DNA from: an uncultured Lachnospiraceae bacterium
Lineage (GTDB): Bacteria > Bacillota > Clostridia > Lachnospirales > Lachnospiraceae
Reading direction: 5' to 3'
Length of the DNA: 64,000 bases
Assembly (NCBI GenBank): GCA_944383765.1
Contig: CALWQT010000006.1
Span: 62,001 to 126,000, forward strand
The position numbers were made by a program, and so were the translations under genes. The notes under the pieces are model-generated. The model saw only the letters and a program-made list of their open reading frames with translations, did no database searches and was not told the origin of the DNA. Shown here in pieces: positions 8,429 through 17,842 of this stretch (positions are counted from its first letter, which is position 1; every line of letters begins with the position of its first letter).

Positions 8429-9838
8429 ATGGGCGGAATTTTCGGCGTTGCCTCAAAAAGCAACTGTACTCTAGATCTGTTTTTCGGTATTGATTACCAC
8501 TCTCACCTGGGCACAAAACGGGGTGGAATGGCAGTTTATGGACCAGACGGGTTCCATCGTTCTATTCACAATATAGAAAATTCTCCTTTCCGTACAAAAT
8601 TCGAAAATGATCTGGATGAATTAGAAGGCTGCCTGGGAATCGGTTGTATTTCTGACTCAGACCCCCAGCCTCTGCTGATTCATTCTCATCTTGGCAGCTA
8701 TGCGATCACGACTGTAGGCCATATTTCCAATGCCAACGCACTGATCCAGGAAGCATTTGAAAACGGCCACATCCATTTTATGGAAATGAGCGGTGGTAAA
8801 ATCAATTCTACCGAGCTGGTTGCCGCCTTGATCAACCAAAAGTCTACGATCAAAGACGGACTTCTGTATGCTCAGGAAAGAATCCAAGGTTCCATGTCTA
8901 TTCTTTTGCTGACTCCATCTGGTATCTATGCTTCCAGAGACCGTATGGGCCGTACCCCCATCACCATTGGCAAAAAAGACGGAGCCTATTGCGTATCTTT
9001 TGAAAATTTTGCTTATCTGAATCTGGGATATGTCCATCATTCCGAATTAGGGCCGGGAGAGATTGATTTTGTCACTCCGGAATCCGTAGAAATTCTCAGT
9101 GCTCCCAGAAAAGAGATGAAGATCTGCACATTCTTATGGACTTACTACGGTTACCCCACTTCCAGTTATGAAGGGGTCAATGTGGAACAGATGCGATACA
9201 ACTGCGGCAGGCTTCTGGCCAAACGGGACGATGGTATCCATGCTGACAGCGTTGCCGGCGTTCCAGACTCCGGAATTGCCCATGCCGTAGGATACGCCAA
9301 CGAATCCGGCATCCCCTTTTCCCGCCCTTTCATTAAATATACGCCTACCTGGCCCAGGTCTTTTATGCCTCAGCAGCAAAACCAGAGGAATCTGATCGCA
9401 AAAATGAAGCTGATTCCTGTAGACTGCCTGATCCGGGATAAAAGTCTGTTGCTGATTGACGATTCCATCGTCAGAGGTACACAATTGGGTGAGACGACAG
9501 AATTCCTCTACAAAAGCGGAGCCAAAGAAGTCCATGTACGTCCTGCGTGCCCTCCTATTACATTTGCCTGTCCATACCTTAACTTTTCCCGCTCTACCTC
9601 CGATCTGGATCTGATTACCCGTCGGATTATCCGTGACAGGGAAGGAGACCATGTTTCTGAAGAAGTACTGGCTGACTATGCAGATCCAGACAGTACGAAC
9701 TATCAGGAAATGGTGGAAGAAATCCGCAAAAAACTAGGTTTTACAACCCTTCGTTACCACCGTCTGGATGATCTGGTAAAGTCCGTAGGTATTGAACCCT
9801 GCAAACTCTGTACCTACTGCTGGAACGGAAAAGGTTAA
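8429..9838 (+). CDS. Amidophosphoribosyltransferase paralogue lacking the N-terminal nucleophile cysteine
   Basis: 469 aa with the PurF architecture: a glutaminase-type Ntn domain (about 1-230) and a phosphoribosyltransferase domain (about 250-469) with the PRPP loop LLIDDSIVRGTQ at about 340-352. True PurF begins MCGIFG, where Cys1 attacks glutamine; here the protein begins MGGIFGVASK, so the nucleophile is glycine and glutamine hydrolysis should be impossible. The start is secure (AAAGGAG 8 nt upstream of the ATG). The C-terminus keeps cysteines (EPCKLCTYCWNG) resembling Fe-S ligands of Bacillus-type PurF. It may use ammonia, act on another amine acceptor, or have a regulatory role. No purine genes are adjacent; a terminator follows directly, so it appears monocistronic. 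Confidence 0.85.
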   Translation: MGGIFGVASKSNCTLDLFFGIDYHSHLGTKRGGMAVYGPDGFHRSIHNIENSPFRTKFENDLDELEGCLGIGCISDSDPQPLLIHSHLGSYAITTVGHISNANALIQEAFENGHIHFMEMSGGKINSTELVAALINQKSTIKDGLLYAQERIQGSMSILLLTPSGIYASRDRMGRTPITIGKKDGAYCVSFENFAYLNLGYVHHSELGPGEIDFVTPESVEILSAPRKEMKICTFLWTYYGYPTSSYEGVNVEQMRYNCGRLLAKRDDGIHADSVAGVPDSGIAHAVGYANESGIPFSRPFIKYTPTWPRSFMPQQQNQRNLIAKMKLIPVDCLIRDKSLLLIDDSIVRGTQLGETTEFLYKSGAKEVHVRPACPPITFACPYLNFSRSTSDLDLITRRIIRDREGDHVSEEVLADYADPDSTNYQEMVEEIRKKLGFTTLRYHRLDDLVKSVGIEPCKLCTYCWNGKG

Positions 9839-9849
9839 AAACTTTCATT

Positions 9850-9902
9850 AAAAAGCCTTCAAACTGAACTCAGATCATAAAGCTCAATTTGAAGGCTTTT
9901 TA
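9850..9902. terminator. Bidirectional terminator between the PurF-like and aminotransferase genes
   Basis: AAAAAGCCTTCAAA pairs with TTTGAAGGCTTTTT around a 24-nt loop, with A/T runs on both flanks. It serves the two convergent genes. Confidence 0.88.
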
Positions 9903-9906
9903 TTTT

Positions 9907-11094
9907 CTATTTCTGCATCTTAAGCTGTTTCACTGCATCTTCCAGCTGTTTCATTGCCTTCTCCAGCACTTTCCGGGGGCATGCCGCATTCAAACGCATA
10001 AATCCGCTGAGGCTTCTCGTAAAAGCATCTCCTGAATTCAATCCCAGCCTGGCTTTTTTTATCATAAACTCTTTTAATTCCTCATCATCCAGGCCCAATT
10101 CTCTGCAATCCAGCCAGATCAGATAAGTGGCATCCGGTATATTCGGATGTATTTCCGGAATATACTGGCGGCAATAATCAGCAACAAAATCAAAATTTCC
10201 GGAAATATAGGAAAGGACCTGCTCCAGCCATTCTTCACCTTCCCGAAAAGCAGCTTCCATTGCCACACTGCTGAAAGCATTATTCCTGTGAATATCCAAA
10301 GCAAACCAGTACTGGTCATAGATCTCCTTCATTTCCCTGTTAGGGAAAACAGTAGCCGATGCCTGAAGACCTGCCAGATTAAACGTCTTCGTCCCGGAAA
10401 TACAGGTGATCACCCTGTCCCCAGCTCCAGGAACTGCCAAAGCTGCAGGAATATGCCGTTTTCCATGGAAAATCAGATCAGAATGAATTTCATCGGAAAC
10501 CACCTGGACACCATTGGCAAAACAGATTTCCAGCATTTTCTCCAGTTCTTCCTTTGTCCACACTCTCCCCAACGGATTATGGGGATTGCAGAGAATAAAC
10601 ATTTTTGTCAGCGGATCCTTTGCTTTTTCCTCAAAATCCTCAAAATCAATTTCCCATTTTCCATCTTTTTCCACCAGATCATTCTCCAGCACCCGGCGTC
10701 CGCTCAGTTCGTTCACATCATAAAATTCCGGATAGACAGGAGGCTGGATCATAATCTTATCATGTTCCCCGGTAAACAGGCGCACAATCGCCACAAGAGC
10801 CGGAACCACTCCCAAGCTCCAACTGCACAGGGAAGTGTCAAATTTCCACCCGTTCCTTCTTTCCTGCCAGTCTGCATATGCCTGGAAATAACTGTCCGGC
10901 CTGGAAGTATATCCCCAGATACCTTCCTGAGCTTTTTTCACACAGGCATCGATAATAGGCTGCGCTGTTTTGAAGTCCATATCAGCGATCCACAATGGAA
11001 TCACATCATCGGTTCCAAACTTCTTTATCCTTTCGTCATATTTTGCCGCCCGGTTTCCTCTTCTGTCCACAATCTCATCAAAATTATAAATCAT
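9907..11094 (-). CDS. MalY/PatB-type PLP-dependent aminotransferase (cystathionine beta-lyase-like)
   Basis: Fold-type I PLP enzyme of 395 aa, normal for MalY/PatB. Visible motifs: PLWIADMDFKTAQPI near the N-terminus, NPHNPLGRVW, the Asp of SDEIHSDLIF and the PLP-binding lysine in SGTKTFNLAGLQ near residue 235. Members cleave the C-S bond of cystathionine or cysteine conjugates, and some also affect regulators. The ATG follows a strong GAGGAGGAAA site. It is divergent from the beta-lactamase-like gene, with 131 bp between them. Substrate not determinable from sequence. Confidence 0.92.
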   Translation of the reverse strand: MIYNFDEIVDRRGNRAAKYDERIKKFGTDDVIPLWIADMDFKTAQPIIDACVKKAQEGIWGYTSRPDSYFQAYADWQERRNGWKFDTSLCSWSLGVVPALVAIVRLFTGEHDKIMIQPPVYPEFYDVNELSGRRVLENDLVEKDGKWEIDFEDFEEKAKDPLTKMFILCNPHNPLGRVWTKEELEKMLEICFANGVQVVSDEIHSDLIFHGKRHIPAALAVPGAGDRVITCISGTKTFNLAGLQASATVFPNREMKEIYDQYWFALDIHRNNAFSSVAMEAAFREGEEWLEQVLSYISGNFDFVADYCRQYIPEIHPNIPDATYLIWLDCRELGLDDEELKEFMIKKARLGLNSGDAFTRSLSGFMRLNAACPRKVLEKAMKQLEDAVKQLKMQK

Positions 11095-11145
11095 GTTTTT
11101 CCTCCTCTTTCCTCTCTATTCTTCGGGATGTACATTGTCAGTTGA

Positions 11146-11174
11146 TTGACTTTGTATGTCCTCCCGTTTATAAT
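11146..11174 (+). promoter_or_regulatory. Promoter of the beta-lactamase-fold gene
   Basis: TTGACT, 17 bp, TATAAT. The -35 region overlaps a short inverted repeat GTCA-N6-TGAC. Confidence 0.72.
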
Positions 11175-11225
11175 CATTTATTATTTATTCTTCCTCTTAT
11201 TTTTACTGATGAAAGGAGCTCGATT

Positions 11226-12776
11226 ATGACCCACCAATTTTTAGAACAACAGCTGGATTCTCTTTTTCACCCCTGGCAGTCCTCTCTCTGTCCCGGCGCC
11301 CAGATACTGATCCGCCAGAACGGACAGGATATCTATGAAAAAAATTTCGGCTACTCCAATCTGGAACACCAGATTCCGATCACTTCCCAGACCATTTTTC
11401 ATGCAGCATCGATTTCCAAGCAATTTACCGTACTTTCCATTCTGCTGCTGTGGAAAAAAGGACTGGTAGACCTGGATGCAGACATCCGTACTTATGTTCC
11501 TGATCTTATTTTTTTCCAGGAACCGGTTACTGTCCGCCAGCTGATGAATAACGTGAGCGGACTGCGGGATCACTGGGAACTGCTGTTTCTGAGAGGTATG
11601 AAGCCTCATGATTTCTTCGATATGAACGACATCACCTCTACTCTGAAACTGCAGAGAACGTTAAATTTCCCTCCTCAAAGTTCTTACCTTTACTGCAATA
11701 TGGGATTTCAGATATTGGCCGTCATCGCAGAACGGGTCAGCAAAACTTCTCTTCCTCAGTTTGCCAGGGAACATATCTTTGAACCGCTGGGCATGAAGCA
11801 CACCCGTATCCGCCACAGTTATGGCGAAATCATCCCGAACCTGGCTTATTCCTATCATGACGAAGGAGACGGTTCTTACTACTACTCTCCCCTGACGTTC
11901 TCTTTATACGGACCTACTTCACTCAATACCTGCGCCAGGGATTTAAGTAAAATGCTGGACGAATACATCTCCCCACGGGTAATTGACCCTGATATTATTT
12001 CTGTGATGAAAACTCCCGCCATCCTTTCTGACGGCACTGCTGCCGAATATTGCGGCGGGCTGATGACACATATTCTCCATGGTATGACAGTCTATGAACA
12101 CGGAGGCGCCAATGCCGCCTACCGGGGACACATACTGTGTATTCCGGAACAAGCCCTGGAAGTCATCATGCTCAGCAACACAGATTCCCTGCTCATGTCC
12201 AAGCTGGCACGCAAAGCCGCCTGCATTGCGCTGGGCCTGCCTGATTGTACCGAGCCTGAAATTCCTTCCGGTCATTTTTCCTTGCCCCGGGCAGGTGTAT
12301 TTATCACCTCCATGCCGGACGACCCTCAGATGGTAACCATCCTGCAAAAAGAAGATGGTTTCTATATGAAACGGGAATTGGGAGATACCAGGCTGATCGC
12401 TGTACCTGGCGGCGGATATCAGGTCGGTACTCTGGACGAGCAGATTTTCTTCCAGAATGGAAAAATCCTGTATCGTCTTCCAGCCCGCGTTCTCACATTA
12501 AAAGAAGCTTCTATTTTGACTTCAGCTTCTTTTGCGCCCGGTCTTTACCGCCAGCCGGAAACTGCTATGGAATTTTCTTTGCAGCATCAGCAGGAAGGTT
12601 ATTCCTTATCCACCCTGCGTTATGGATCCGCTTTTCTCTATACCACCGCGGAAAACGATTCCATCGTATTCTCTTTCGGTCCTGATCTTACCATGTACAT
12701 ACACAAAGAAGGGGAGATACTGGTGATGGACGGCTATCGGGTAAAACATCTGATATGCCATCAGATCTCCCGATAA
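11226..12776 (+). CDS. Serine hydrolase of the class C beta-lactamase / D-Ala-D-Ala carboxypeptidase family
   Basis: 516 aa. The catalytic domain (about 1-340) holds SISK (about 62-65, nucleophilic Ser and Lys), YCN (about 156-158, the YxN motif) and HGG (about 292-294, replacing KTG), the standard triad of this esterase/beta-lactamase-like family. A C-terminal lipocalin-like region of about 170 aa follows. There is no obvious signal peptide, so it may be cytosolic or exported by another route. The ATG at 11226 is chosen because AAAGGAG is 7 nt upstream; the frame stays open further upstream but without a ribosome site. Substrate unknown; penicillin resistance should not be assumed. Confidence 0.88.
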   Translation: MTHQFLEQQLDSLFHPWQSSLCPGAQILIRQNGQDIYEKNFGYSNLEHQIPITSQTIFHAASISKQFTVLSILLLWKKGLVDLDADIRTYVPDLIFFQEPVTVRQLMNNVSGLRDHWELLFLRGMKPHDFFDMNDITSTLKLQRTLNFPPQSSYLYCNMGFQILAVIAERVSKTSLPQFAREHIFEPLGMKHTRIRHSYGEIIPNLAYSYHDEGDGSYYYSPLTFSLYGPTSLNTCARDLSKMLDEYISPRVIDPDIISVMKTPAILSDGTAAEYCGGLMTHILHGMTVYEHGGANAAYRGHILCIPEQALEVIMLSNTDSLLMSKLARKAACIALGLPDCTEPEIPSGHFSLPRAGVFITSMPDDPQMVTILQKEDGFYMKRELGDTRLIAVPGGGYQVGTLDEQIFFQNGKILYRLPARVLTLKEASILTSASFAPGLYRQPETAMEFSLQHQQEGYSLSTLRYGSAFLYTTAENDSIVFSFGPDLTMYIHKEGEILVMDGYRVKHLICHQISR

Positions 12777-12782
12777 TGGCAA

Positions 12783-12830
12783 AAAAATACGTATTGAAAG
12801 GAGGCAGACCTCTTTACAATACGTATTTTT
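12783..12830. terminator. Bidirectional terminator after the serine hydrolase gene
   Basis: AAAAATACGTATTG pairs with CAATACGTATTTTT; A and T runs on both sides let it serve both convergent genes. Confidence 0.85.
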
Positions 12831-12838
12831 CATTATTT

Positions 12839-13336
12839 TTACAAATACACGATCACTCTTTCCAGAATCTTTCCGCTTTCCGGGTGTACTCTGTACAAGG
12901 CCTGAAAATTATCCCGGCTGCAGAACACATCATACTGCTTTCTGCCGTCTTCCGTATCCAGAGCAATGGAATCCACAGTCACTTCTCCTGCATCTTCCAT
13001 CACGATCTGTTTGATTTCCTCTTCACTGAGGACCGCTTCTTTGCTTCCCTGGCTATTGAGCAGAGCTGTTGCCAAAGATTCTACTTTTCCAGTGTCCGCA
13101 CATACCCGTACGGTATAATACTCTTCCTGGGAAGCACTGTAATAAAGCACTTCATATGTATCCTCATGTTTTTCTGTATACTGCAGCGCTCCATCTTCCG
13201 GAACCAGTTTCTCTGCTTCCTGCTTGGCCATTTCTTTCGTAACCTTATGATTACCGTCAGCTGCCAGAGCTGTCCCAGGTGTTCCTAACACAGCCATGGC
13301 TGCCAGAGCCGCCGCCGTCCTGATTAACTTCTTCAT
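12839..13336 (-). CDS. Small secreted PepSY-like protein
   Basis: 165 aa with a cleavable signal peptide (MKKLIRTAAALAAMAVLGTP, then TALAADG, cleavage likely after ALA). The mature part has two repeats of a PepSY-like pattern: an Ala/Glu-rich helix (TKEMAKQEAEKLV; SEEEIKQIVMEDAG) followed by beta strands ending in an acidic turn (VRVCADTGKVESL; YRVHPESGKILER). PepSY modules are thought to bind or inhibit peptidases or sense ligands outside the cell. I cannot name a partner; the neighbouring hydrogenase operon shows no functional link. Cysteines at two sites in the mature chain are unusual for an exported Firmicutes protein. Confidence 0.75.
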   Translation of the reverse strand: MKKLIRTAAALAAMAVLGTPGTALAADGNHKVTKEMAKQEAEKLVPEDGALQYTEKHEDTYEVLYYSASQEEYYTVRVCADTGKVESLATALLNSQGSKEAVLSEEEIKQIVMEDAGEVTVDSIALDTEDGRKQYDVFCSRDNFQALYRVHPESGKILERVIVYL

Positions 13337-13377
13337 ATTTCTTCTCCCAAAGTTTAAAAAACATATTCCGTGCTTCC

Positions 13378-13406
13378 ATTATACTACACTTTTCTTCAAA
13401 AGTCAC
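13378..13406 (-). promoter_or_regulatory. Candidate promoter of the secreted PepSY-like gene
   Basis: Minus strand GTGACT, 17 bp, TATAAT. The spacer holds the palindrome ACTTTT-GAAG-AAAAGT. Confidence 0.55.
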
Positions 13407-13429
13407 TGGAAACTTTTCCCGTCCCTTTT

Positions 13430-14881
13430 TTAATGACGGTGCATGGAAAAACTATCCATGGCATACTGGCTCAGATTTTCATGAACTTCTCTGCCGTCTG
13501 CCTGTCCGATCAAAGTATCTCTCGCTTTTTTCGCTTCCTGTTCTGTCTTATGTTTGCTGGGACCTCCTACACAGCCTCCTACACATGCCATACCTTCCAC
13601 AAAATCTGCAGGAAGTTTCCCTACTTTCAATAAAAGCAGGGCTTTTTTACATTCAGCTGCTCCATTGCATTTCATGACATTGATATCCGTATTTTCTCCC
13701 TGTTCTTTCAGACACTGTAAAACAGCTGCTGTTACACCGCCGCCATTTCCAAATCTCTTGCCAAACACAGAACCATTCTGAAGCGTATTTTCTTCCGGCT
13801 CCAGTTCTACTCCTTTTGCCCTCATCATGGCTCGGATTTCCCCCAGAGTAATGGCATAATCTGCATTTCCCTGAATATTAAGGTCCATCGTCTCGCTCTT
13901 CTTTGCAATACAGGGACCGATAAACACGGTCACTGCTTCTGGATCCTGAGCCTTTATCATACGGGAAACCCCACACATGGGAGAAACTGTGGTAGACATG
14001 TTATCAAGAAGCATGGGGAAATGCTGCTTGATCATATTAACAAAAGCAGGGCAGCAGGAAGTGGTCATTTTCTTTCCTTCCTTATAGGCTTCTGCCCATT
14101 CTTCTGCTTCTGCTGCTGCAGTCATATCACCACCCAAAGCAACTTCCACCATATCAGCAAATCCCACTTTTTTCAGGGCTGTTCTCCAGCTGGCCATGGT
14201 AATATCTGCTCCAAACTGCCCTTCTACTGCAGGTGCGATCATAGCTACCACCTTTTTTCCGGCCCGTATCAGATTAATAACATCTACAATAAAGGTCTTG
14301 GAACCAATCGCACCAAACGGACAACTGTGGATACACATACCGCACTGGATACATTTTTTCTCATCGATCACGCAGATACCATACTCGTCATATGTGATCG
14401 CATCCACCGGACATGCCTTTTTACAGGGTCTTTCCAGATGGGCAATGGCATTGTAAGGACAGGCATTGGCACACATACCGCACTCCTTACATTTGTTCGG
14501 ATCAATATGGGCTCTCTGCTCTCCTATGGTGATAGCGCCAAAATGGCAGGAATTCTGACAAGCCTTGCCCATACATTTCCGGCAGTTATCCGTTACCACA
14601 TAAGAGGCGATGGGACATTCCTCACAGGCCGCATTGATGACCTGTACTACATTCGCAGTATCTCTTTCTGACGGGCATTTTCCCATGGCCAGTCTTACTC
14701 TCTGACGGATGATCTCTCTCTCCTTATAAATACAGCAACGGAACTGGGCCTGGGGACCCGGAATCATACGATAAGGGATATCTTCTTTGTCCTCCTCCAG
14801 TTTTCCTTCCCATGCTGCTTTTGCCACCTCATACAGCACGTCATGCTTAATACGCAAAATGGTTGCGTCATTCGTTACCAT
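13430..14881 (-). CDS. Group-B-type monomeric [FeFe] hydrogenase
   Basis: 483 aa. An N-terminal region with extra cysteines (CEECPIASYVVTDNCRKCMG) leads into several 4Fe-4S motifs (CKECGMCANACP, CKKACP, CIQCGMCIHSCP). The H-cluster domain follows with L1 TSCCPAF (about 272), L2 GPCIAKKSE (about 320) and L3 EGMACVGGCVGGPS (about 430). These loop variants match group B rather than the prototypical group A (TSCCPGW, MPCxxKxxE), as known for this family. Likely a cytosolic ferredoxin-linked enzyme; direction (H2 evolution or uptake) not readable. Last gene of a four-gene operon with a sensory hydrogenase and a phosphatase, 43 bp after the phosphatase gene. Confidence 0.88.
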   Translation of the reverse strand: MVTNDATILRIKHDVLYEVAKAAWEGKLEEDKEDIPYRMIPGPQAQFRCCIYKEREIIRQRVRLAMGKCPSERDTANVVQVINAACEECPIASYVVTDNCRKCMGKACQNSCHFGAITIGEQRAHIDPNKCKECGMCANACPYNAIAHLERPCKKACPVDAITYDEYGICVIDEKKCIQCGMCIHSCPFGAIGSKTFIVDVINLIRAGKKVVAMIAPAVEGQFGADITMASWRTALKKVGFADMVEVALGGDMTAAAEAEEWAEAYKEGKKMTTSCCPAFVNMIKQHFPMLLDNMSTTVSPMCGVSRMIKAQDPEAVTVFIGPCIAKKSETMDLNIQGNADYAITLGEIRAMMRAKGVELEPEENTLQNGSVFGKRFGNGGGVTAAVLQCLKEQGENTDINVMKCNGAAECKKALLLLKVGKLPADFVEGMACVGGCVGGPSKHKTEQEAKKARDTLIGQADGREVHENLSQYAMDSFSMHRH

Positions 14882-14924
14882 CTTCTATTTCCTCCTCATA
14901 CTCATTTTTCCTATTCCGAATCCA

Positions 14925-16106
14925 TCAATAGTACGTTACGGTCACCTGTTTTCCTGTATCTTCCACTGCTTTTTTCAGCTGCTCCACCAGATTCTGGCGG
15001 ATTCCCAGGTCAAAGGGCAGGCCAGGATTCTGATACGCTCCATTGATCGCCTTTCCCACATACAGATGCAGTTCCGTACAATCTTCCAAAAGCATCTTTG
15101 CCACCATAGATGCTCCGTTCTTTTTATCCAGTTCCAGGAATAAATCTTCCGTAATGGAATTATCCCCGGCATATCTGCGGATCAGTTTCACCACACGGTT
15201 CAGTGTCAAAACCCCTTCTGTCACCAGTTCCAGGCCATCGATATAAGCAATAGGCGGTATTTCCGGGTCCACATATTCCATGGATACATCAAGGGGTTTT
15301 CCAAGGATACGGGAAACAATATTCGCACTGGTACCCCCGCAGACAATTCTCTTGGTATTCTCATCCCCGGACATAAAGTCTGCCACCATTCTCTGGTCAT
15401 CCGCCTTATCCGCTGCCGGTCCTGTCATCAAATGTACCGGCTTTGCATCAATGATCCTCATAGCAGCAACTGTAGTATCGTCTCCCGGCCGGTACATATA
15501 AAGTTCATCGCAGGCCTGGCATACCGCATTCGCCAGTCGGGCGGCAGAAATGGTCTTTTCATACTGCTTCAAAGCGTATGCTGCAATATCTTCCCATAAC
15601 CATCCAAAATTCAACAACTGACCTACTCCCGCATGAATCGTTCCATCACTCATCAGCAGCAGGGCATCCCCTTTTTTCACCTGAAACCGGAATTCATTGA
15701 TTTTTTTATCCTGGATCACCCGTATATTCCGTGGAATCGGTACCAGCTGTCCGTCCCGGATAAAAATACACCCCGGGTTATCAAATTCCACCAGATAAGC
15801 TTCTCCGTTATGAAATACCTGAAGAATACTGAAAGTAGAATAAGCTACTTTTCTCACCTGGCAAATAGGAAGGGTATCTACGATAGTCTCCACACACTCT
15901 TCCAGTGTAGCACCATTTAAAAACATAGTTCCCAGAATCTTGGAAGTCAGAGTTGCCAGAATATTGGCCTTTACTCCGCTTCCCATACCATCTGCCAAAA
16001 TAACAATATTGGAATCCTCTGTCTTTAGCATTTCTACTTTATCACCACAGAGGACTTCTCCAAATTTGTTAAAGCTCTTGTAAGCCACATCTACCGTGAT
16101 CCCCAT
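14925..16106 (-). CDS. SpoIIE-family (PP2C-type) serine phosphatase
   Basis: 393 aa. Residues 1-215 form a PP2C/SpoIIE domain: ILADGMGSGVKA (metal-binding Asp), LLLMSDGTIHAG and the metal-binding Asp pair in RPGDDTTVAAM. The C-terminal part (about 235-393) has no recognised motif and probably serves sensing or partner binding. The start codon abuts the stop of the sensory hydrogenase gene, implying tight co-expression. In clostridia, phosphatases of this type are known companions of PAS-containing sensory [FeFe] hydrogenases, so the likely role is to relay redox or H2 status to a phosphoprotein such as an anti-anti-sigma factor; no such target is encoded in this window. Confidence 0.88.
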   Translation of the reverse strand: MGITVDVAYKSFNKFGEVLCGDKVEMLKTEDSNIVILADGMGSGVKANILATLTSKILGTMFLNGATLEECVETIVDTLPICQVRKVAYSTFSILQVFHNGEAYLVEFDNPGCIFIRDGQLVPIPRNIRVIQDKKINEFRFQVKKGDALLLMSDGTIHAGVGQLLNFGWLWEDIAAYALKQYEKTISAARLANAVCQACDELYMYRPGDDTTVAAMRIIDAKPVHLMTGPAADKADDQRMVADFMSGDENTKRIVCGGTSANIVSRILGKPLDVSMEYVDPEIPPIAYIDGLELVTEGVLTLNRVVKLIRRYAGDNSITEDLFLELDKKNGASMVAKMLLEDCTELHLYVGKAINGAYQNPGLPFDLGIRQNLVEQLKKAVEDTGKQVTVTYY

Positions 16107-17837
16107 TTATCTGACCTCACTTTCGCTGCCATCATCCAACAGGGTCTTACACAGCTTTGTCAGAGTGGTCTTGGTCTCTGCTGTCGTTTCTCCCAACAGT
16201 CCGGCAATCTCCTGTGCCACCATCATCTGCTTATGGATTACTTTCTGAGCCAGATCAATGGTATCCAGCTTCGTTTCATACTCCATTCTTGCCTGCTCTT
16301 CCTGCTGGGTAATATCAATAAATGTGGCAAGCACTGCATTTTCCTTCTGTATGTAAACAATATTCTGAAGCATGGTGACCCCATATTCTTTATAAGTCAC
16401 TTTCTTTCCATGAATATTCTGGTGGGTATCCAGCACCCACTGAAAATCTGAAGGGTCAATAAATTCATACAGATACATATCCAAAGCTTCCTGCCTGGTC
16501 TTGCCAAAATATTTTTCGCCCACTGCAGAATACTCCAGTATCTTCATGTCTTTATCCACGATCAGTACCACATTGGGAGAAGTCTCCATGACCAGATTAG
16601 CAAAAGACTCCGCCTTTTCGTGCATAAATGGAATACACATATTCAGTTCCGCCTTTTTCTGGAACACAGCCACCGCTTTCTCCCGGCAGGTGGGATAACC
16701 GCAGGCACCGCAGTTTAATTCATCCTCCGGCCTGGTCTTGCCGGTCATGCGGAGGATTTCCTGAATCTGCTCTTCCGTAGGCATCGGATCTTTAGGGGAA
16801 CGGTCTTCAAAATTTTTTACAAACGACAGGTTTTTCAGGATTTCCTCCACTTTTTCCCTGTCAGCCGGTTCTCTGGGGATACGCTCTTCCATATCCAGCT
16901 TCACTTTAAATCTGGATACTCCCTCATCCGCTACCGCCGGTCCTTTGATACAGCCGCCGGCACAGATATTCATTTCAATGAAACAGCCTTTGATTTCTCC
17001 CCTTACCATGGATTTACACAGATCAATGCAGTTTGCCAGACCATGGACATAAAATTTCCGGTACCGGTCCGCCTGCTTTTCCGTGGAAAGCACGGAATTC
17101 ACCACACCATTGGTAACCGGATATAACCGGTTGACCTGAGGGTCAAACTGGACAAACGGGTCGTCTTCACATTCTGATATGATAACCTCTTCTTCTGCCA
17201 GCCACTGCCGGATATCATTGAAATTCAGCACTGCGTCGATCACATCTCCATGGCGGATATCCTCAGCCTCCTGTTTCTTTGCAATGCATGGACCTACAAA
17301 TACCACTTTTGCATCCGGGTACTCTTTTTTGATCATCATTCCATGGGCAATCATAGGAGAAACCACTGCTGCCATATAGGGAACCAGCTGCGGATAATAA
17401 ATTTCGATCAGGGAATTCGCACTGGGACAGCAGGTCGTAATAATATTTTCCATCGTCCCTTCTTCCAGCAGCCTGGCATACTCCGCCGTCACCACTGCCG
17501 CACCTTCCGCCGTCTCCCGGACATCAAAAAATCCCAGCTCCTTCAGAGCTGCCTTAACCTGTCCGATGGTTTTATAATTCAAAAGCCCCATATAAGAAGG
17601 CGCCAAAGATACAATGACCTTCTCTCCTCTGCCGATCATGGCTTTGACCAGATGCAGATCGCTGTTCAGGGTTTTTGCAGACTGGGGACAGATTTGCAGG
17701 CAATGTCCGCAGAGGATACATTTATCCGGCATGATCTCAGCTCTCTCATCTTTGATCATAACTGCCTTTACATCGCAATAGCGCACACATTTATAACAAT
17801 GTTTGCATTTCGTGGCCTTAAAGTCAATAATGCCCAT
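16107..17837 (-). CDS. Sensory-type [FeFe] hydrogenase with 4Fe-4S and PAS domains (HydS-like)
   Basis: 576 aa. Two N-terminal 4Fe-4S motifs (CKHCYKCVRYC; CILCGHCLQICP), then a divergent H-cluster domain with L1 TTCCPSAN (about 134), L2 GPCIAKKQE (about 180) and L3 EMNICAGGCIKGP (about 290). Next come an additional cluster motif CGACGYPTC (about 374-382), a PAS domain (about 400-510; SPNVVLIVDKDMKILEYS) and a C-terminal helical tail. This order matches group C (HydS) hydrogenases, which are thought to sense H2 or redox rather than make H2 in bulk. There is no kinase or cyclase output domain; output probably goes through the adjoining SpoIIE phosphatase. Confidence 0.88.
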   Translation of the reverse strand: MGIIDFKATKCKHCYKCVRYCDVKAVMIKDERAEIMPDKCILCGHCLQICPQSAKTLNSDLHLVKAMIGRGEKVIVSLAPSYMGLLNYKTIGQVKAALKELGFFDVRETAEGAAVVTAEYARLLEEGTMENIITTCCPSANSLIEIYYPQLVPYMAAVVSPMIAHGMMIKKEYPDAKVVFVGPCIAKKQEAEDIRHGDVIDAVLNFNDIRQWLAEEEVIISECEDDPFVQFDPQVNRLYPVTNGVVNSVLSTEKQADRYRKFYVHGLANCIDLCKSMVRGEIKGCFIEMNICAGGCIKGPAVADEGVSRFKVKLDMEERIPREPADREKVEEILKNLSFVKNFEDRSPKDPMPTEEQIQEILRMTGKTRPEDELNCGACGYPTCREKAVAVFQKKAELNMCIPFMHEKAESFANLVMETSPNVVLIVDKDMKILEYSAVGEKYFGKTRQEALDMYLYEFIDPSDFQWVLDTHQNIHGKKVTYKEYGVTMLQNIVYIQKENAVLATFIDITQQEEQARMEYETKLDTIDLAQKVIHKQMMVAQEIAGLLGETTAETKTTLTKLCKTLLDDGSESEVR

Positions 17838-17842
17838 ATCCC

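Noticed and set aside
10147..11145. 332-codon plus-strand open frame opposite the aminotransferase gene
   Set aside because: No recognisable domain or ribosome site; it mirrors a well-supported PLP enzyme gene.
10995..11225. N-terminal extension of the serine hydrolase
   Set aside because: The extra codons overlap the divergent aminotransferase gene and its promoter region; ATG 11226 has a good ribosome site.
13407..13429. Terminator after the group-B hydrogenase gene
   Set aside because: CCGTC/GACGG can pair, but the stem is 5 bp and followed by GAAAAG rather than a T-run.
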